64,000 bases of DNA from contig NZ_CP023696.1 in assembly GCF_008704425.1 (NCBI RefSeq), positions 2,900,501 through 2,964,500 of the forward strand, given 5' to 3'. The notes beneath the pieces were generated by a model that saw only the letters and a list, made by a program, of their open reading frames with translations, had not been told where the DNA came from and made no database searches. Below, piece by piece: positions 62,400 to 64,000 of the stretch. The DNA is from Streptomyces fradiae ATCC 10745 = DSM 40063 (GTDB taxonomy: Bacteria; Actinomycetota; Actinomycetes; Streptomycetales; Streptomycetaceae). The position numbers and the translations under genes are program-made. Positions within the stretch are counted from its first letter, which is position 1. Each line of letters starts with the position of its first letter.

Positions 62400-64000
62400 T
62401 CACGGGGCGGGTGCCGTCACGCCCCGCAGGCCGAAGAAGTACGTCGTCACGAAGCCCGCCGCGTACCCGGCCAGCAGCCCCGCCGCGTAGGCCCCGACCG
62501 TGGCCAGGGCGCCGCCCGGACCGGACAGCAGCGGGAACAGCGCCCAGCCCGAGGGGCCGATCGCCGTCGACCCGACCGTGTCGCCCCACATCCCGAACAG
62601 GCCGATCACTCCCCCGCCGACCGCCCCGCCCACGCACGCCGTCGCGAACGGGCGGCCCAGCGGCAGCGTCACGCCGTAGATGAGCGGTTCGCCGACGCCC
62701 AGCAGGCCCGCCGGGAGCGCCGAGCGGATCGTGCGGCGCAGGCCCTCGGCGCGCCGCAGCCGCACGTACACGGCGAGCGCCGCGCCCACCTGGCCGGCGC
62801 CCGCCATCGCGAGGACCGGCAGCAGGGCCGTGTACCCCTGCTGCTCGATCAGCGTGGCGTGCAGCGGGATCAGCGCCTGGTGCAGGCCCAGCATGACGAG
62901 CGGCAGGAACAGCCCGCCCAGCACGAAACCGGCCGCCGCCCCACCCTGCGCGAGGAGCCCGTCGGTGGCCGTGCCGATGGCCGCCGCGACCTTCCCGGCC
63001 GCGTACATCAGCCCGTACACGGTCACCAGCCCCGCGACGAGGACCGTCAGGGTGGGGGTGACCAGCACGTCCAGCGCCTCGGGCACCCGGTGGCGGCACC
63101 ACTTCTCGACGCGCGTCGCCAGGAACGCCGCCGCCAGCGCGCCCAGCACCCCGCCCTGGCCGGGCGCCAGGGGCTGCCCGAACACCTCGACCTCGGCCAC
63201 CCCCGCGTACACCACGATCGCCGCGACCGCCCCGCCCAGGACGGGCGTCCCGCCGAACTCCTGCGCCGTGTTGTAGCCGACGAACACCGCGATGAGCGCC
63301 ATGAACCCGGACGCGATGACGGTCAGGGCGGGCGTGAGGGAGGGCAGCGCGCCGAGGTTGACGAGCAGGCCGTTCAGACCGGCGATGACGCCGCAGCCGA
63401 TGAGCGCGGGGATGAGCGGCACGAAGACGTTCGCGACGCGGCGCAGGGCGCGGCGCACCGGGCGGGCCTCGTGGGGCGGGTCGGTGGCGGGGGCCGCCTG
63501 TGTGCCGGGCGGGGTCTGCGGGGGCGCCGCCGCCGACCGTGCGAGCAGCGCCTGGAACTCCGGGGTGACCCGGGCGACCGTGCCGGGGCCCAGCACGATC
63601 TGGTACGCCGCCCCCTCCTCCACCACGCCCAGCACCGCCGGGTGCGCGCGCACCTCGGCGTCCCGCACGAGGGCCCGGTCGTGGAGGGTGAGGCGCAGGC
63701 GGGTCATGCAGTGCGCGACCGCCCCGACGTTCGCCGCGCCGCCCACGAGCGGGAGGAGGGCGGCGGCCGTCGCCTGGTGGGGGGTGGTGGCCGTCGCCTG
63801 GTGGGGGGTGGCGGGGGTGGCGGCTTCGGTGGGTGGGGCGGGGGCGGCCGGCGGAGGGAGGCCGTCCGGCGGGGTGGGGCCGCCGGGTGGGGTGGGGCCG
63901 CCGGGTGGGGCGGAGCCGCCGGGTGGGGCGGAGCCGCCGGGTGGGGCGGAGCCGGCCGGCGGGGCGGGGCGTTGTGGGCCGGACGGGTCGTCCGGGGTGG
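62400..64000 (-). CDS. PTS system EIIBC permease with Pro-rich N-terminus (partial)
   Basis: At least 533 residues; the start is beyond the right edge. The visible N-terminus is a Pro/Gly/Ala linker (APPGGS and PTPPGG repeats, ATPHQATATTPHQ). Then comes the EIIB domain LVGGAANVGAVAHCMTRLRL with the phosphorylated Cys in AHCMTRLR, and the EIIC domain with eight to ten membrane segments (VFVPLIPALIGCGVIAGLNG, LGLHQALIPLHATLIEQQGY, LLGVGEPLIYGVTLPLGRPF). The B-C order and motifs fit sucrose/beta-glucoside/N-acetylmuramate-type PTS permeases; the sugar is not defined. No terminator motif seen after the stop. Confidence 0.85.
   Translation of the reverse strand, partial: TPDDPSGPQRPAPPAGSAPPGGSAPPGGSAPPGGPTPPGGPTPPDGLPPPAAPAPPTEAATPATPHQATATTPHQATAAALLPLVGGAANVGAVAHCMTRLRLTLHDRALVRDAEVRAHPAVLGVVEEGAAYQIVLGPGTVARVTPEFQALLARSAAAPPQTPPGTQAAPATDPPHEARPVRRALRRVANVFVPLIPALIGCGVIAGLNGLLVNLGALPSLTPALTVIASGFMALIAVFVGYNTAQEFGGTPVLGGAVAAIVVYAGVAEVEVFGQPLAPGQGGVLGALAAAFLATRVEKWCRHRVPEALDVLVTPTLTVLVAGLVTVYGLMYAAGKVAAAIGTATDGLLAQGGAAAGFVLGGLFLPLVMLGLHQALIPLHATLIEQQGYTALLPVLAMAGAGQVGAALAVYVRLRRAEGLRRTIRSALPAGLLGVGEPLIYGVTLPLGRPFATACVGGAVGGGVIGLFGMWGDTVGSTAIGPSGWALFPLLSGPGGALATVGAYAAGLLAGYAAGFVTTYFFGLRGVTAPAP

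Overview
The window is chromosomal DNA from a Streptomyces (very high GC, GTG and TTG starts, overlapping stop/start codons, XRE/DUF397 pairs, many secreted proteins). The order purU, conserved hypotheticals, dmdR1, UPF0309 SIS protein, pdxH, a short citrate synthase, an acyl-CoA carboxylase operon and serC matches what I remember of a core stretch of streptomycete chromosomes. Everything here is read from sequence; no database search was run.

Region 1 (1-17.5 kb), mostly core: the start of purU, a lipoprotein with a receptor-ligand fold, a Pro/Gln-rich membrane protein, an XRE/TPR regulator, a primase/polymerase-like protein, an ABC exporter pair, an alpha/beta hydrolase, the iron regulator dmdR1, a SIS protein, a decayed XRE/DUF397 pair, a PAS protein, pdxH and a citrate synthase. 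Between the PAS gene and pdxH lies a tiny unit: a good promoter, a ribosome binding site that matches the anti-16S tail over 16 bases, a 12-codon ORF and two strong hairpins.

Region 2 (17.7-27 kb): one operon resembling the Atu/Liu acyl-CoA degradation pathways. It holds a TIGR03084/DinB-like protein, an AtuA-like protein, carboxyltransferase and biotin carboxylase subunits, acyl-CoA dehydrogenase, enoyl-CoA hydratase and a TetR regulator. An 18-bp palindrome before the first gene is the likely operator. Region 3 (27-39.4 kb): an EamA exporter, a large FAD/Fe-S dehydrogenase with an unusual repeat-bearing N-terminus, serC, a drug-type ABC exporter with a divergent TetR and a long inverted-repeat operator, and secreted or esterase-like proteins.

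Region 4 (39.4-49.8 kb) is the most interesting. A seven-gene operon, largely with overlapping stop/start codons, encodes both subunits of B12-dependent glutamate mutase, a substrate-binding-fold protein with no signal peptide, an EamA exporter, an aspartate-semialdehyde dehydrogenase, a divergent aspartokinase and a clavaminate-synthase-like Fe(II)/2-oxoglutarate oxygenase. A LysR regulator, a small secreted peptide and a TrmB/LuxR-type regulator adjoin it. No NRPS or PKS is present. I infer a small pathway that makes and exports a modified amino acid from glutamate via 3-methylaspartate.

Region 5 (49.8-64 kb) is accessory: GNAT, TlpA-like thioredoxin, a truncated lipoprotein beside an IS21-like remnant, NUDIX, a SUKH-Lsr2 fusion, two secreted VCBS/FG-GAP proteins flanking an LLM oxidoreductase and an intact XRE/DUF397 pair, a flavin reductase-like protein and a PTS EIIBC permease that runs off the right end. 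No tRNA, rRNA or CRISPR array was recognised.
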